Below the pieces are notes generated by a model that saw only the letters and a list, made by a program, of their open reading frames with translations, was not told the DNA's origin and did not search any database. From contig JAETXT010000004.1 of assembly GCA_019188255.1 (NCBI GenBank), positions 4,464,001-4,528,000 of the forward strand: DNA of 64,000 nucleotides, in the 5' to 3' direction. A program made the position numbers and the translations under genes. The first letter of the stretch is position 1. The number at the start of each line of letters is the position of its first letter. Positions 33,360 through 43,730 of the stretch are shown here, piece after piece. The stretch is from Verticillium longisporum (Eukaryota; Ascomycota; Sordariomycetes; Glomerellales; Plectosphaerellaceae).

Positions 33360-33572
33360 TGTCACCACGGAATTGAACAAAGTGGATTGATTGTTGTTAA
33401 GGTACAAAAGGAGACTTCCAGAAGTCCAAACGAAGGTAATTGGTCAGATCCAGCATCGGTAAGGAGTCTTACCGGGGCGATAACGACAGAACAAATGCAT
33501 CAAATGAGGACTCCACATTTGGGATGAAAGTACTCCTGGGTCACAGAACAGAACCTTGCCTGATCGGCAACA
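33360..33572 (-). repeat. Copia copy 1, 5' LTR (213 bp)
   Basis: Mirror image of 33648-33860. Confidence 0.92.
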
Positions 33573-33647
33573 CATATCCAGCTGGAGTATTATGGCGTAA
33601 TTGCATACCAATATATGTACATCATGCGCATCCTCACAATGGTCTGG
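33573..33647. other. 75-bp spacer between the head-to-head Copia elements, inverted
   Basis: It begins CATAT and ends TCTGG. Reversed, it begins CCAGA (the left flank of copy 1) and ends ATATG (the right flank of copy 2). It is therefore host DNA turned round between the two insertions. Confidence 0.85.
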
Positions 33648-33860
33648 TGTTGCCGATCAGGCAAGGTTCTGTTCTGTGACCCAGGAGTACTTTCATCCCA
33701 AATGTGGAGTCCTCATTTGATGCATTTGTTCTGTCGTTATCGCCCCGGTAAGACTCCTTACCGATGCTGGATCTGACCAATTACCTTCGTTTGGACTTCT
33801 GGAAGTCTCCTTTTGTACCTTAACAACAATCAATCCACTTTGTTCAATTCCGTGGTGACA
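33648..33860 (+). repeat. Copia copy 2, 5' LTR (213 bp)
   Basis: Starts TGTTGCC and ends GGTGACA; same as the other three LTRs. Confidence 0.92.
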
Positions 33861-33873
33861 GTTATGAGCCCGG
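33861..33873 (+). other. Copia copy 2 primer-binding site
   Basis: GTTATGAGCCCGG follows the LTR with no gap, as in copy 1; complementary to initiator tRNA-Met anticodon arm. Confidence 0.75.
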
Positions 33874-34236
33874 GCGACGATACAGCTCCTTGACCTTCGA
33901 TATCTACAGCAGGGCGCCTACGGCCAATACGCCTGCTGCGAAGCTGTCTACAGCTGAATCGCCGCTGCACTTCAACAGTCAATTGACGCGACGTTTCGCC
34001 ATTGACGACCACTGGCCAAGGGCCGTTACCGACATCCTCCAGGAGAGCGATCATCTCTCCACGACACATCGAAGCAGGAGAAATCAGCTCCTCAAGACCA
34101 ATTGAACCTCCGAGACGTGTGGCCTAGGGCTTGAGTACACGCGGGGTCAATTGATGATATTCAACATACACGCGATCAGTCGCGACCATCGAACGACCTC
34201 CCCGACGGTCTCCGACAACGCCCAGGGATCCTCAAG
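33874..34236 (+). other. Copia copy 2 leader region
   Basis: 363 bp, diverged from the copy 1 leader although the rest of the elements is the same. Ends CTCAAG before the Gag-Pol ATG. Confidence 0.75.
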
Positions 34237-37200
34237 ATGGACTCTGGTAAGCACAGAGTGACACTTACAAGGAGGGAGGAATGGAGGACATGGCTCAACT
34301 CCGTCAGAGCCGTGGCGACCTCCTACGAGGCCTGGGATCTAGTCGACCCAGACAAAGAGGCTGACAGACGGCCCAAGAGGGCCAAGAAGCCAACAGCACC
34401 GTCATTCGAAGATGAGACGCGAGATCTCAGCACACTGCTGACGTTGTACAAGATCCATTTGGACATCTACAACAGGGAGTCAGCGGGCCTCCAGGAGGTC
34501 CAGAAATACATCCTCAACACAGTCGACAGGAGCCTTTCGGCCGTCTTCATGAACGAGGAAAGCAGCCAGGAGTGGCTCAAGGCGTTGAAGGACCACTTCG
34601 CCCCTTCCGACATGGGACAGAAACAATACATTCGCCAGCGCTGGGAGGAGCATATGGCGATGATCAAGAAGATGGACCATGAGAAGTGGGTTGACGACTT
34701 CATCCTACTCTGTATCGAAGTTGAGAAGCACGGGATTCCTCAGCTTAAAGAAGCCGCAGATCAAAATGTTCAATTCCTTCGGGCAATTCTTTCCGTGTCT
34801 CCAGGGTGGGCCGAAGCAGAGTGCGCCCACCAAGTTCGCCGGGAGCTGGATGATCGTGATGGAGGGAAGGTACTGGCGTTGAGGTACAAGAGCTACCTTA
34901 GAGACTACCAACCGCATCGCCTCACCACCAAGCCATCTCAGACGTCCTTCTACAGCGACTCGGTGACCTTCATGGGCAAGGACCGGAATGGTCAAAGTGA
35001 TCGGACGAGTGCCCAGGATTCCCATCGTGACTCTCCTCAACAGCCAAACAGCTCGCCTTCTCGCAGACCATTCTGCGACTGTGTACAGCAGAAGAGGGCA
35101 CCCAAGGCGTGTCAGCCCATCTGTCTGTGCCCAAATATCGCAGAACACCGGAGGAAGAAGAGCTATCAATCCGATCAGAGCCTGCTGGACTACATTGACG
35201 AAGCGAAGAAAAGGATGAAGCCAAGCACATTGCAATTCTGGAACGAGAAAATCAAGGAGGACAAAAAGAAGCGGCAGGAGGCAAGAGGCACCAGTGGAGT
35301 CGCCGTCTCTGCTTTTAACAACTTCCTCGGTGACGATGATGAACAGAGCTGCGATGACGAGTACACCAACTTCATGAGCAACTTCTCCGTCGCTGATTCG
35401 GACGAGTTTCAACGGACAAACCGAGGAGGGGATCTCCGTCACGAGTTCCTGATCGACTCGGGTACACCCAACCATATAACCAACAACAAAGACCTCCTCA
35501 CCAACTTTCGCGAGGCCACCGACACTGTAAGATACAGCACAGGAGGAGGCAAATCAAGCCCCGTCGAAGGGCATGGCACGATGGCCATCGACACCCTCGA
35601 CAGCAAGCAGAACGTCATCAGCATCACCTGCCATGATGTCTCGTACATCAAAGACTACCCGACGACGCTTATTTCAGCCAGGCAGCTCCAACGCCAAGGA
35701 CTCGGACTGGACTCGCTCAGGAACATGCTGTTCAACCCAGCCACTGGCTCAGAGATCCCACTTCAGGAGAAGGGTGGCCAGTATGCGGTGAACACCCTAC
35801 ATAGCACCACTTCCTTCTATCACTCCAAGAAGCAGAGAGCCGCGATGGTCAGCGACTCGAGGCTCTGGCACGAACGGCTGGCTCATGCCCACCCAGAGGC
35901 CATACAGCAGCTGCCATACAGCTGTACTGGAGTTGGGGTGAAAGGGCCAACAACATTCGAATGCGAGTCTTGCGGGGTAGCGAAATCCAAGAAGATTGTA
36001 TCTCGGAGACAGCCAACGTACACGACGACGAATCCATTTGAGCGCGTCAACCTGGACTTCTTCAGCCCTGGGAAGTCGTACAACGGCATGGAGTCGTGCC
36101 TTGTAATAACGGACGCATATTCGGGGAAGATTGTTGTCAGGATTCTGCCTGCCAGAGCAGATGGCTTCCAGGCGTTTATCAACTTTGAGATGTTTCTCTG
36201 GAGACAGTACCATCTGGTCATCAAGGTCCTGAGAGTTGACTGGGACTCAGCACTACGCAGCAATCTGGTTACTTGGTCAGAAGAGCGCGGCATTCTCTTG
36301 GAGAGATCAGCCGCAAGGACACCAGAACAGAACGGTGCCGCAGAACGCAATGGAGGCACGATATTCACCATCGCAAGAACCCTTACCTCGGCTGCTGGGT
36401 TCCCGGAGGATTTGTGGCCAGAGGTGGTACAAACCGCTGCATATCTCCACAATCTCACGCCGAAGGGACGCCTACAGTGGGCGACACCAGAAGGAAGGCT
36501 GAACGACTGGCTCAACTCCAAGGGCCTTGCCGCTCGAACTACGGCTCCAGGCCTGGCTCACCTGCGAAGATACGGATGCAGGGCGTATCCTCTCACGGCA
36601 GACGCCCAAGAGGGACGTAACCGAAAGCAGAAGCTGGCTCCGAGAGCCCACATCGGCTATCTCTGTGGATACGACAGCAGCAACATATACAGAATCTGGG
36701 TTCCAGAGATGAAAGCAGTATTGAGGACAAGAGACGTGGGTTTCGATGAGTCCACAGTTTTCAAGGACGCCCAATCCCCAAAGCCAATTCTACAGGACGA
36801 ATTCCAGGCTTTGGACGTGCCCGTTGCGGACGCCCAGAATCCTTTCAACTCGTCACTGGACATTGACGAGTTCGATGTTGCCACCATCGACCTGTTCGAG
36901 AAAGCCCGGACATTCCAACTTGGAGGAAAGATCAACGCGGAGATACTGCGACCCCGGGAAGGTCACACAGCCAGCAGAGATGATGTCCTGCCGTCACCAC
37001 GTCCAACTCCAGAGACGGAGACTGGACAAGGCCAGCCAGCTGTCTCTGAGGGGGTGGAAGATGCCGTAATAGACACCATTCAAGGGGCTGAAGATGCTGT
37101 GGAAGACACGATCCCCGTGCCAGACACCATTCAAGTGACTGAAGAGGCTATTGAAGACACTATCGAAGTAGCTCGGAGCCCTGAATCAACACCTCAACAC

Positions 37201-39101
37201 ACACCAGCTGATCAAAGTTCAGCTGAAGACGAGACAGAGACTGTGGAGGCCCGACCATCAGTGGCACCAGCCCCACAGCCGTCGCCATCAACACAAATCC
37301 AAGGCACTCGAAGGAGCGCTAGAGACAGAAAGCCGTCACAGTTCAAAGACGGCACCCCCACCGACCAGGCTCTAGGAGCCCGCCGCAGCAAGAAAATGCC
37401 TCCATCATCACATTTGACCGTGGAATACTCATTCTTTCACACTCAGACTCCATCGAACAAGAAACCGCTTCTCCGAACAGATATGCCCGCGGAGCCAAGA
37501 TCCTGGAAGGAGATGCTTCATTCTGATCACAAAAAGCAGTGGCTAGAAGCAAGCGTCCAGGAGGTCAACACCATTGAAAATATGGACACAATCGAGCAAG
37601 TCCCCTTCGAATCGGTCGACCAGGAAATACACAAGGTTCTCGGGTTGACCTGGGTCTGGAAATACAAGGTTGACTCCACCGGCTACGTGACCAAGTTCAA
37701 GGCCAGGCTCTGCGTACGAGGAGACCAACAGCCCAAGAATGAGATGGAAACATACGCGTCGACACTGGCAGCCAAGACGTTCAGAACGTTGATGGCCATC
37801 TGTGCAGAGTTTGACCTAGACACGCACCAGTTGGATGCCGTCAACGCCTTTCCAAATGCACACCTCGACGAGACAGTCTACGTCTGGGCCCCTCAGGGCT
37901 GGGATCTCATGCAGGAGATGCAACAGAAGAAGGGCGCTCCACAGAGGCGCACGATTTTCAAGCTGAAGAGAGCTTTGTACGGTTTGCGCCGATCACCGCT
38001 TCTCTGGCACAAGCTGCTGTCCGAGGCTATGCGGAAGATCGGCCTCGTGGCTCTCGAGGAAGATAACTGTGTCTTCATGGGCAGAGGCATGATCATGTTC
38101 TTCTACGTTGACGACATCATCCTCATGAACCGCAAAGAGGATCGCCAAGCGGCCGAAGAGCTGAAGAGCCAGCTCAAGTCTCTGTTCGAGATGCGAGAAC
38201 TTGGCGAGGTCAGATGGTTCTTAGGCATCAGAGTGGTCAGAGATCGTAGCCAGCGCAAGCTCTGGCTGTCTCTGGAGAACTACATCACTGAAAAGATGAA
38301 GGACCTCAACCTCCAGCCATCCACCAGAGGTCATTTGACGCCTCTATCAACAGACCCAGCACCTGCTCCAAAGGATTACGAAGCCTCTGCTGAATCCATT
38401 CAACTATACCAACGCAAAATTGGTTCCATCAATTACGCAGCAACCACAACACGACCTGATGTGGCCAAAGCTGCCTCAAGACTTGCGGAGTCTCTGCTCA
38501 GGCCGACAGAACTCCATCACCTTGCAGCAGACCACTGTCTCCGCTACCTCTATCGCACAAGGACTCTCTCGCTGTCCTACGGAGGATCAGGAGACCATTC
38601 TACATCGCTGTATTGTGCGAGCGACGCATCATTCGGCGATGATCCCATCACCAGATTTAGTTCACAAGGATACACCACCATGCTCTTTGGAGGTCCAATT
38701 GACTGGAAAGCTACAAAGCAGCGATCCGTGGTCACTTCTAGCACCGAAGCTGAGCTGGTGGCCCTCAGTGTCGCAGCGAGGAACTACCTTGCCACTCTTC
38801 GTCTGATCAAGGAGCTTCAGCTACGTTTTCATGGCAAGGTTCCGATCCAGATGTTCTGTGATAACCGCCAAACGCTGCTGTTACTCACTAGTGAGAGGCC
38901 TCAAGCCACTACGAAGCTCAAGCATGTTGACATCCATCGTCTTTGGATCCGACAAACAGTCAGACAGGGAAGATATCCGTGGACTGGATGAGCACTGACA
39001 AGATAGTGAGCGATGGGCTTACAAAGATTCTCCCGACTCAGAAGCATCAGAACTTCGTGAAGCTTCTGCAGATGGAGTGCGTACCAGCGGTCCACCAGTG
39101 A
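34237..39101 (+). pseudogene. Copia Gag-Pol, copy 2, one-base frameshift near the C terminus
   Basis: The frame runs 34237-38991 (1584 codons), with 65 to 70 extra N-terminal residues compared with copy 1 (MDSGKHRVTLTRREEW and on) because the 131-bp segment is kept. Domains are those of copy 1. At 38967-38969 a run of three G replaces the four of copy 1 (28361-28364), so the end of RNase H is read out of frame and stops 110 bp early; with the fourth G the frame would reach the normal stop at 39099-39101. Otherwise it is coding-competent. Confidence 0.9.
34247..34377 (+). other. Candidate intron in the 5' end of Copia Gag (131 nt)
   Basis: Starts GTAAGC, has a CTGAC branch-like site about 14 nt before the end and finishes CCCAAG. 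Exactly this segment is absent from copy 1. Removing it shifts frame and leaves a 15-codon peptide, so full Gag-Pol needs the unspliced RNA. Confidence 0.7.
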
Positions 39102-39306
39102 ACAGCTTGCTCAATTTCGCCCACCTCTCCTAACACTTACACACATCCTTATTTGCTTCACAAGCACGATTTCCTTCATCTGCCCTGAGAACGCCAACTG
39201 TTCCAAAGGCACCAAATTCTCTACCAAAAGCCGCCAACAGGCATCTGCCTGATCTTTCGTGGTTCAGATGGTCAGAGAGAGGCTCGCCTACCCATCTGAG
39301 GGGGTG
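39102..39306 (+). other. Copia copy 2 3' untranslated region and polypurine tract
   Basis: Ends CTGAGGGGGTG at the LTR; copy 1 has one G fewer in this run. Confidence 0.7.
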
Positions 39307-39519
39307 TGTTGCCGATCAGGCAAGGTTCTGTTCTGTGACCCAGGAGTACTTTCATCCCAAATGTGGAGTCCTCATTTGATGCATTTGTTCTGTCGTTATC
39401 GCCCCGGTAAGACTCCTTACCGATGCTGGATCTGACCAATTACCTTCGTTTGGACTTCTGGAAGTCTCCTTTTGTACCTTAACAACAATCAATCCACTTT
39501 GTTCAATTCCGTGGTGACA
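39307..39519 (+). repeat. Copia copy 2, 3' LTR (213 bp)
   Basis: Same as the other LTRs; followed by the flank ATATG. Confidence 0.92.
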
Positions 39520-40152
39520 ATATGGCCATCGCCGCATATGCAGCTTCCTTTGACGTGACGGTGCTCAATCATGAAACCGCGCCAGTAATTTGACCTCATG
39601 TGGATCAAATGGAGTGATGTCCGGGCCGGAGTCAAGGCGGACATATCCGTGGACGAAGTGAAGATGCTCTGGCTCCCATCCATGAAGACCATGGCGAAAC
39701 TGAGCGTACGGAGCGCTACGCAGTTCGTCGGAAATTGTCGTTTCCTTTGATCGACTTGACGAGCAAGGACCGCGTGGAAGCGGTCTACAACGTACATGGC
39801 TAGCAGTGACAACTCCAGTGTATTGATTGAAATGCTTCTCCCCGGCGACGTCGCCTTTCCTTTCCGCAAAGAGTCTTGGCAAACATGAATGTCTCGTTGA
39901 TCTTGCGGACGGGAGGTGCCGGCCTCGACGTGAGCTCCTTCATAATTAGAGACTACAGTGCTTGTCTTCGCCTCTAGGGCTTGACTGATATCCCGCGTCC
40001 ATGATGGCTACTATCAGCAGCAGCAGCAGCAGCAGTAGCGGAATACTCATCATCCTCACTTTACGCACCCGATTCCTATCCCCGAAGACTTCTTCACCCA
40101 GTGATGGGCATTTTCTAAGCGCCACTGGCGGGAGAGCTTTCACCCACCCGCT
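39520..40152. other. Host flank right of the Copia pair
   Basis: 39525-39593 completes the frame broken by the insertions. A further 50-codon plus-strand frame (ATG at 39598, WIKWSDVRAGVKADISVDEV) and a 105-codon minus-strand frame (39565-39882) overlap; neither is recognised. A CAG repeat (7 units) lies at 40015-40035. Confidence 0.4.
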
Positions 40153-41249
40153 TTAGCAGGGCGCTTCTGGTACCTGCGGGGGCACACCGACAGACTGCTG
40201 GGGATTTCCGAAAGCCAAAGCTGCAGGCGCGATGTCCTGTAGACAGTCAATGAGAGACCTTATTTCTTCGAGGAGAGACACTACCGATGTGACAATGGTC
40301 CCAGGTAGAACGATGCTTCCTGCACCGATGCGCACACCGGGGCAGATGAGCACCCCGGCCCCGATGGAGCAGAACGATTCGATTGTGACGGGCCTGCTCT
40401 TCACCAGCCTGTGAACACCTAGACGTCTATCGCACTGGCCAGGGTCGTCTGTTGTAATGATTTGGACGCCACGTGCAATTGTGGAATTCGCGCCGATCGT
40501 TACTCGTGCGCCATCGTCAAAGTAACATCGCTGTCCGATTGTGACATGTTCTCCAATCGTGATGTTATATCCGTACCTGCAATGGAATGGGGCCTCAACT
40601 GTGAAGCTTGGTACACGATGTCGAGCATCTCGATTCGTTGCGTTCGAGAGCCCCCGGATGATGGAAAGATGATCTGGCCATACAGGAACTGCTGTATCGG
40701 TTGCACCAGCGTGGTGGGTACTACGCCGGATACGCACTCCATAACGCTATTAAATTTCTGGCAGGCGAGTGTGCAGCGGGTGCAGTCGTCAATAAGCTTC
40801 TGCTCTCCTTCGCAGTAGACACTTTCCCCTGCGTAAGGAAGAGTGGCCGTGGGGAGCGGAAAGTCATGACCGATCCAGTCTCCGTTTATCTCTGCGTCTT
40901 CGATGCCGATCTCCCGTAGGTCCCTTTCGCTTGGCCAGGAATCCGGACAGGCCAGTGGTTGTTGGATAGTGCTCGATTGAAAGACATGAGGGTGTCTCCT
41001 CGTATTCTGGGCTGGGAGAGATGTCCTGCATGTGAAGGCGGATTGGAATACTATGTCAGACGCGGTCTGCGTACTTTCTGACGCTGTTGAGACGCCTTGG
41101 TATTCTTTGCCTGCCTCTTTGTTCCTTGCCCCCTCGGTCGACGAGCTTGCTTGAGCCGGACTGGGTTGCGAGCCATGCTCGTGGCTCATCGTCGTTAAAG
41201 CTGGATTGATCGAACCGGACATGGAAAAGCTTCGTAGGTCAGGCGGCAT
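40153..41249 (-). pseudogene. Maltose/galactoside O-acetyltransferase-like protein, frame broken
   Basis: The upstream frame (41249 down to about 40600) has a disordered 130-residue N terminus and then a Mac-type domain: YAGESVYCEGEQKLIDDCTRC, ACQKFNS. The downstream frame (from about 40625 to 40153) has the left-handed beta-helix hexapeptides: FTVEAPFHCRYGYNITIGEH, VTIGANSTI, CSIGAGVLICPGVRIGAGSI. One missing base around 40605-40625 would join them. These enzymes acetylate sugar hydroxyls with acetyl-CoA. Where the family usually has a catalytic TATHP, this one reads TTDDP, so the His appears lost and activity is doubtful. The long N-terminal extension is typical of fungal relatives, not bacterial ones. 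Confidence 0.7.
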
Positions 41250-41672
41250 GACGAAATCACAGAGGTTGGTTGGCGAGGGTATGAAGTTAGAAAAACAAGT
41301 TCTGTTCGGAAGCTGGTGTACGCTGCGGACAGCCGCCTTTTATAGAGAGATATTCGTGATCCTGCTCTGAAGCTGACCTGACGTACCAGCACTTTTGGTT
41401 GCATGCGAATCCGGTCGCCCCTATCTCGAGGACTAGACCTTCAGTAGGTCCACATACAGCAGTGGCACCCACAGAGGCGCATGACGCCTGGTCAACTTGA
41501 CCATAGGCCTCCATAGTCCTGACTTTTCTTTTCCTCTTGTCTTTTTCCTTGTTTTCGGCTGTGATGTCCCTATACTCAGTCATCCTCAGCTCGCCCTGTC
41601 CCTATATCCCGTCTTCCTGCTTTTGCCTCCACTTTGCCTGTTCCGCGTCTACTTCGCGAGTCACCATGTTCA
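41250..41672. other. Intergenic, nothing recognised
   Basis: 423 bp between the acetyltransferase gene and BRCT gene B. Short frames only. Confidence 0.4.
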
Positions 41673-42271
41673 TCACCAGGTCAGCGACAGGACATCGAGG
41701 TCTTCTTCTACCCTTCTTCCCTGCCTCAGGCATTCCACAAGCCACTGGTGGTTGACGAGATGGAAGGCCTTGTCCTCGTAGCTTTTCGCCCGATGGAGGA
41801 CATTTCTCACGTAGATGCCTTGATGACGAATCTCCTCCTCGGTCGCGCAAAGGTGTGTCAGGGTGTGGGTAGGCTCGCTAGCCTGATCGCAAAGTCCCCC
41901 AGACTGAAGATATTCTCTTCGACAAGCTTGAAACCAGGAATGCCACGAGATCGCGGATAGCTGGATGTGAAAGCAATCACGCACCCCCGCAACGGAGCGG
42001 CGTGTGCACACAACGCAGCAAGGTCGTAGTCGCAACTATCCACGAACCTGCCAAGGGCGTAAGAATCTTGTAGCCAGCCCAGAGTGACAAGAACGATGTT
42101 ACTCGCCCTTGCCGTTCTGACATCGTGGCTTGAGGAATAGTACTGGCTCGGCTCAATGCAAACGTGCGTCGTTGTCGAGCCGACATGCTTTTGATAGGTC
42201 CCGCCAAGCGACTGAATCCAAAGCTTTGTGAGTTGCATGCTCACCTGTTGCGGAAGTGGACAGGCAATCAT
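41673..42271 (-). pseudogene. BRCT gene B: compact double-BRCT protein, one-base frameshift
   Basis: BRCT1: IACPLPQQVSMQLTKLWIQS, LGGTYQKH, TTTHVC, LVTLGWLQDSYALGRFV. BRCT2 begins GCVIAFTSSYP and runs to IFSLG, where the frame breaks at a five-base run (41896-41900, C on the plus strand). With six bases it would read LGGLCDQASEPTHTLTHLC and on to FHLVNHQWLVECLRQGRRVEE and the stop at 41673, giving about 199 aa and matching gene C along its length. The product would be two BRCT domains with almost no linker or tail. Role unknown; family knowledge only says phosphopeptide or DNA-end binding. It is divergent from gene C. Confidence 0.75.
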
Positions 42272-43040
42272 GACCTTGACCGGACCTCTGAAGCATTGGC
42301 CTCTCGCCTCGTGGACGACAAGCGGAAGGGGGCACTCATGACGCGTGGACGGTCCTGCTCTGCGCTACGAATGTCTGTGTGTGCTTCTGACCGGCGGTTG
42401 ACTGCAAGGCACATACCGTCCGCGCCTCACCACACACCTCAAAGAGCAGAAAAATAAATGCATGACAGTACAAGCCTAACTTTGACAAGCAAATTACGAA
42501 CAATGCCTTCCTTCCACCGCGCCTTCGACCTGAAGTCGAATCAGACAGCACGTGGTCTGTGCATGTGACAAGTGGCGCCACCGCGCTCACTGACACCGCC
42601 CAGTCCTGCTCATTCACGACGGGTGGGCCTCTTGACCTGTCGGCCAATGCGTGCTTTGGTCCGCTCGGCGGCCGGATCTAATCGCTCAAGTCGCCTTTGG
42701 CTTTTCACCATTCGTTTAAGCGCGCGCAAGCCGCTGAATCCATCTTGGAAGATCACGACTGACTTCCTGCTCGTCAATTAGAGGCCATGGTCGAAACGCA
42801 CTTCTGCGTGATGGGTATGCGGTGAACAGAAGGGCCAAGAGAACGTCTGCTTCTGCACAGCGATCTGTCTACAAGATGAGGGTTTGTCGCGAATGCGCGT
42901 CAAAGACTGCCCGACTGCCAGCCTGCCTGACTGCCTGACTGCCTGACTGCCAGCCTGCCAGCCAAAGACTGCCTGACTGTCAGCCAAAGACTGTCCGACT
43001 GCCAGACCATGGCCTACTAACATCCCCGCACCAACTGAAC
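42272..43040. promoter_or_regulatory. Region between divergent BRCT genes B and C, with a minisatellite
   Basis: 769 bp with no recognised gene. 42901-43007 is built of 8-bp GACTGCCT/GACTGCCA-type units with two CAAAGACTGCC interruptions, ending just before gene C. Confidence 0.55.
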
Positions 43041-43730
43041 ATGTTTCCGGCACTGAGTATCGCCGTGAGCTGCCCACTGCCTGACGGGATCTCTCTGCAA
43101 GAGGTCAAGACCTGGATTTACAGGCTCGGCGGGAGCTACCATGAGCAGGTCCACGAAACGACGCATGTCTTATGTTCTACGAAACACCGAATTCGATATC
43201 TGCACCACGATGCCTTCCGAGCCACGCAGCTGCGGGCGGCTATCGTTCCTTTCGAATGGCTCCAAGGATCATACGACCAAGGCAAGTTTCTGCCCGTGTC
43301 ACATTATCTTTTGAATACGCGGCGGAGTCCAGAATATGCTCCGCTCACAGGCTGCGTCATCGCGTTCACCAGCAGCTTCCCTTTGCCCAAAGGGAGTGAG
43401 AGCTACGATAGCGTGCGCAACGCCATTGTCAGGTTAGGTGGTACTCACAGGACTGATATACGGCCAAACATCTTGACGCACTTCTGCGTCACAGAGAAAG
43501 AACTCGATCGGTCTGGCCCTCTCGTCGAGCGGGTCGTGAGGCATGCTCTGCGGCCCGATCGGGAACATCTCTGGATAGTCAGCTGTCAGTGGTTGACCGA
43601 ATGTATAGAGCAGCACGACCGGGTTGACGAAGGCTGGTACACCTTCTCGAGGTATAGTTCTGGTGGGGGCACAGATCACCCCGGCGGTGAGGTCATGTCG
43701 AAGGATGTGGAGAGCGAGGAGTCGACATAG
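43041..43730 (+). CDS. BRCT gene C: double-BRCT protein, intact
   Basis: 229 aa, intronless. BRCT1 (about 5-98): IAVSCPLPDGISLQEVKTWI, LGGSYHEQ, ETTHVLC, IVPFEWLQGSYDQGKFLPV. BRCT2 (about 107-205): GCVIAFTSSFPLP, IVRLGGTHRTD, LTHFCVTEKELD, LWIVSCQWLTECIEQHDRVDE. The tail is short, Ser/Gly-rich and acidic. Both domains keep the core tryptophan and GG turn. This is the only undamaged member of the cluster. Spacing between domains is about 10 residues, so a tandem phosphopeptide-binding unit is possible but not shown. No enzymatic domain is attached. Confidence 0.82.
   Translation: MFPALSIAVSCPLPDGISLQEVKTWIYRLGGSYHEQVHETTHVLCSTKHRIRYLHHDAFRATQLRAAIVPFEWLQGSYDQGKFLPVSHYLLNTRRSPEYAPLTGCVIAFTSSFPLPKGSESYDSVRNAIVRLGGTHRTDIRPNILTHFCVTEKELDRSGPLVERVVRHALRPDREHLWIVSCQWLTECIEQHDRVDEGWYTFSRYSSGGGTDHPGGEVMSKDVESEEST

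Larger units (their letters stand above)
27812..33572 (-). mobile_element. Copia-type LTR retrotransposon, copy 1
   Basis: 5761 bp with 213-bp LTRs at 27812-28024 and 33360-33572 (TGTTGCC...GGTGACA read on the minus strand). Gag-Pol has Copia order: protease, integrase, RT, RNase H. From the coding region to the 3' LTR it is the mirror image of copy 2, differing only in two G-run lengths. Its flanks are CCAGA (left) and CATAT (right). No RIP is visible. Confidence 0.95.
33648..39519 (+). mobile_element. Copia-type LTR retrotransposon, copy 2
   Basis: 5872 bp with 213-bp LTRs at 33648-33860 and 39307-39519. Flanks are TCTGG (left) and ATATG (right). Coordinates of mirrored bases sum to 67331 across the coding region, showing no indel for over 4 kb against copy 1. 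Together the pair forms an 11.7-kb palindrome. Confidence 0.95.

Noticed and set aside
42901..43007. The short tandem array read as a CRISPR-like repeat array
   Set aside because: Units are 8 bp with no unique spacers and the host is a eukaryote.
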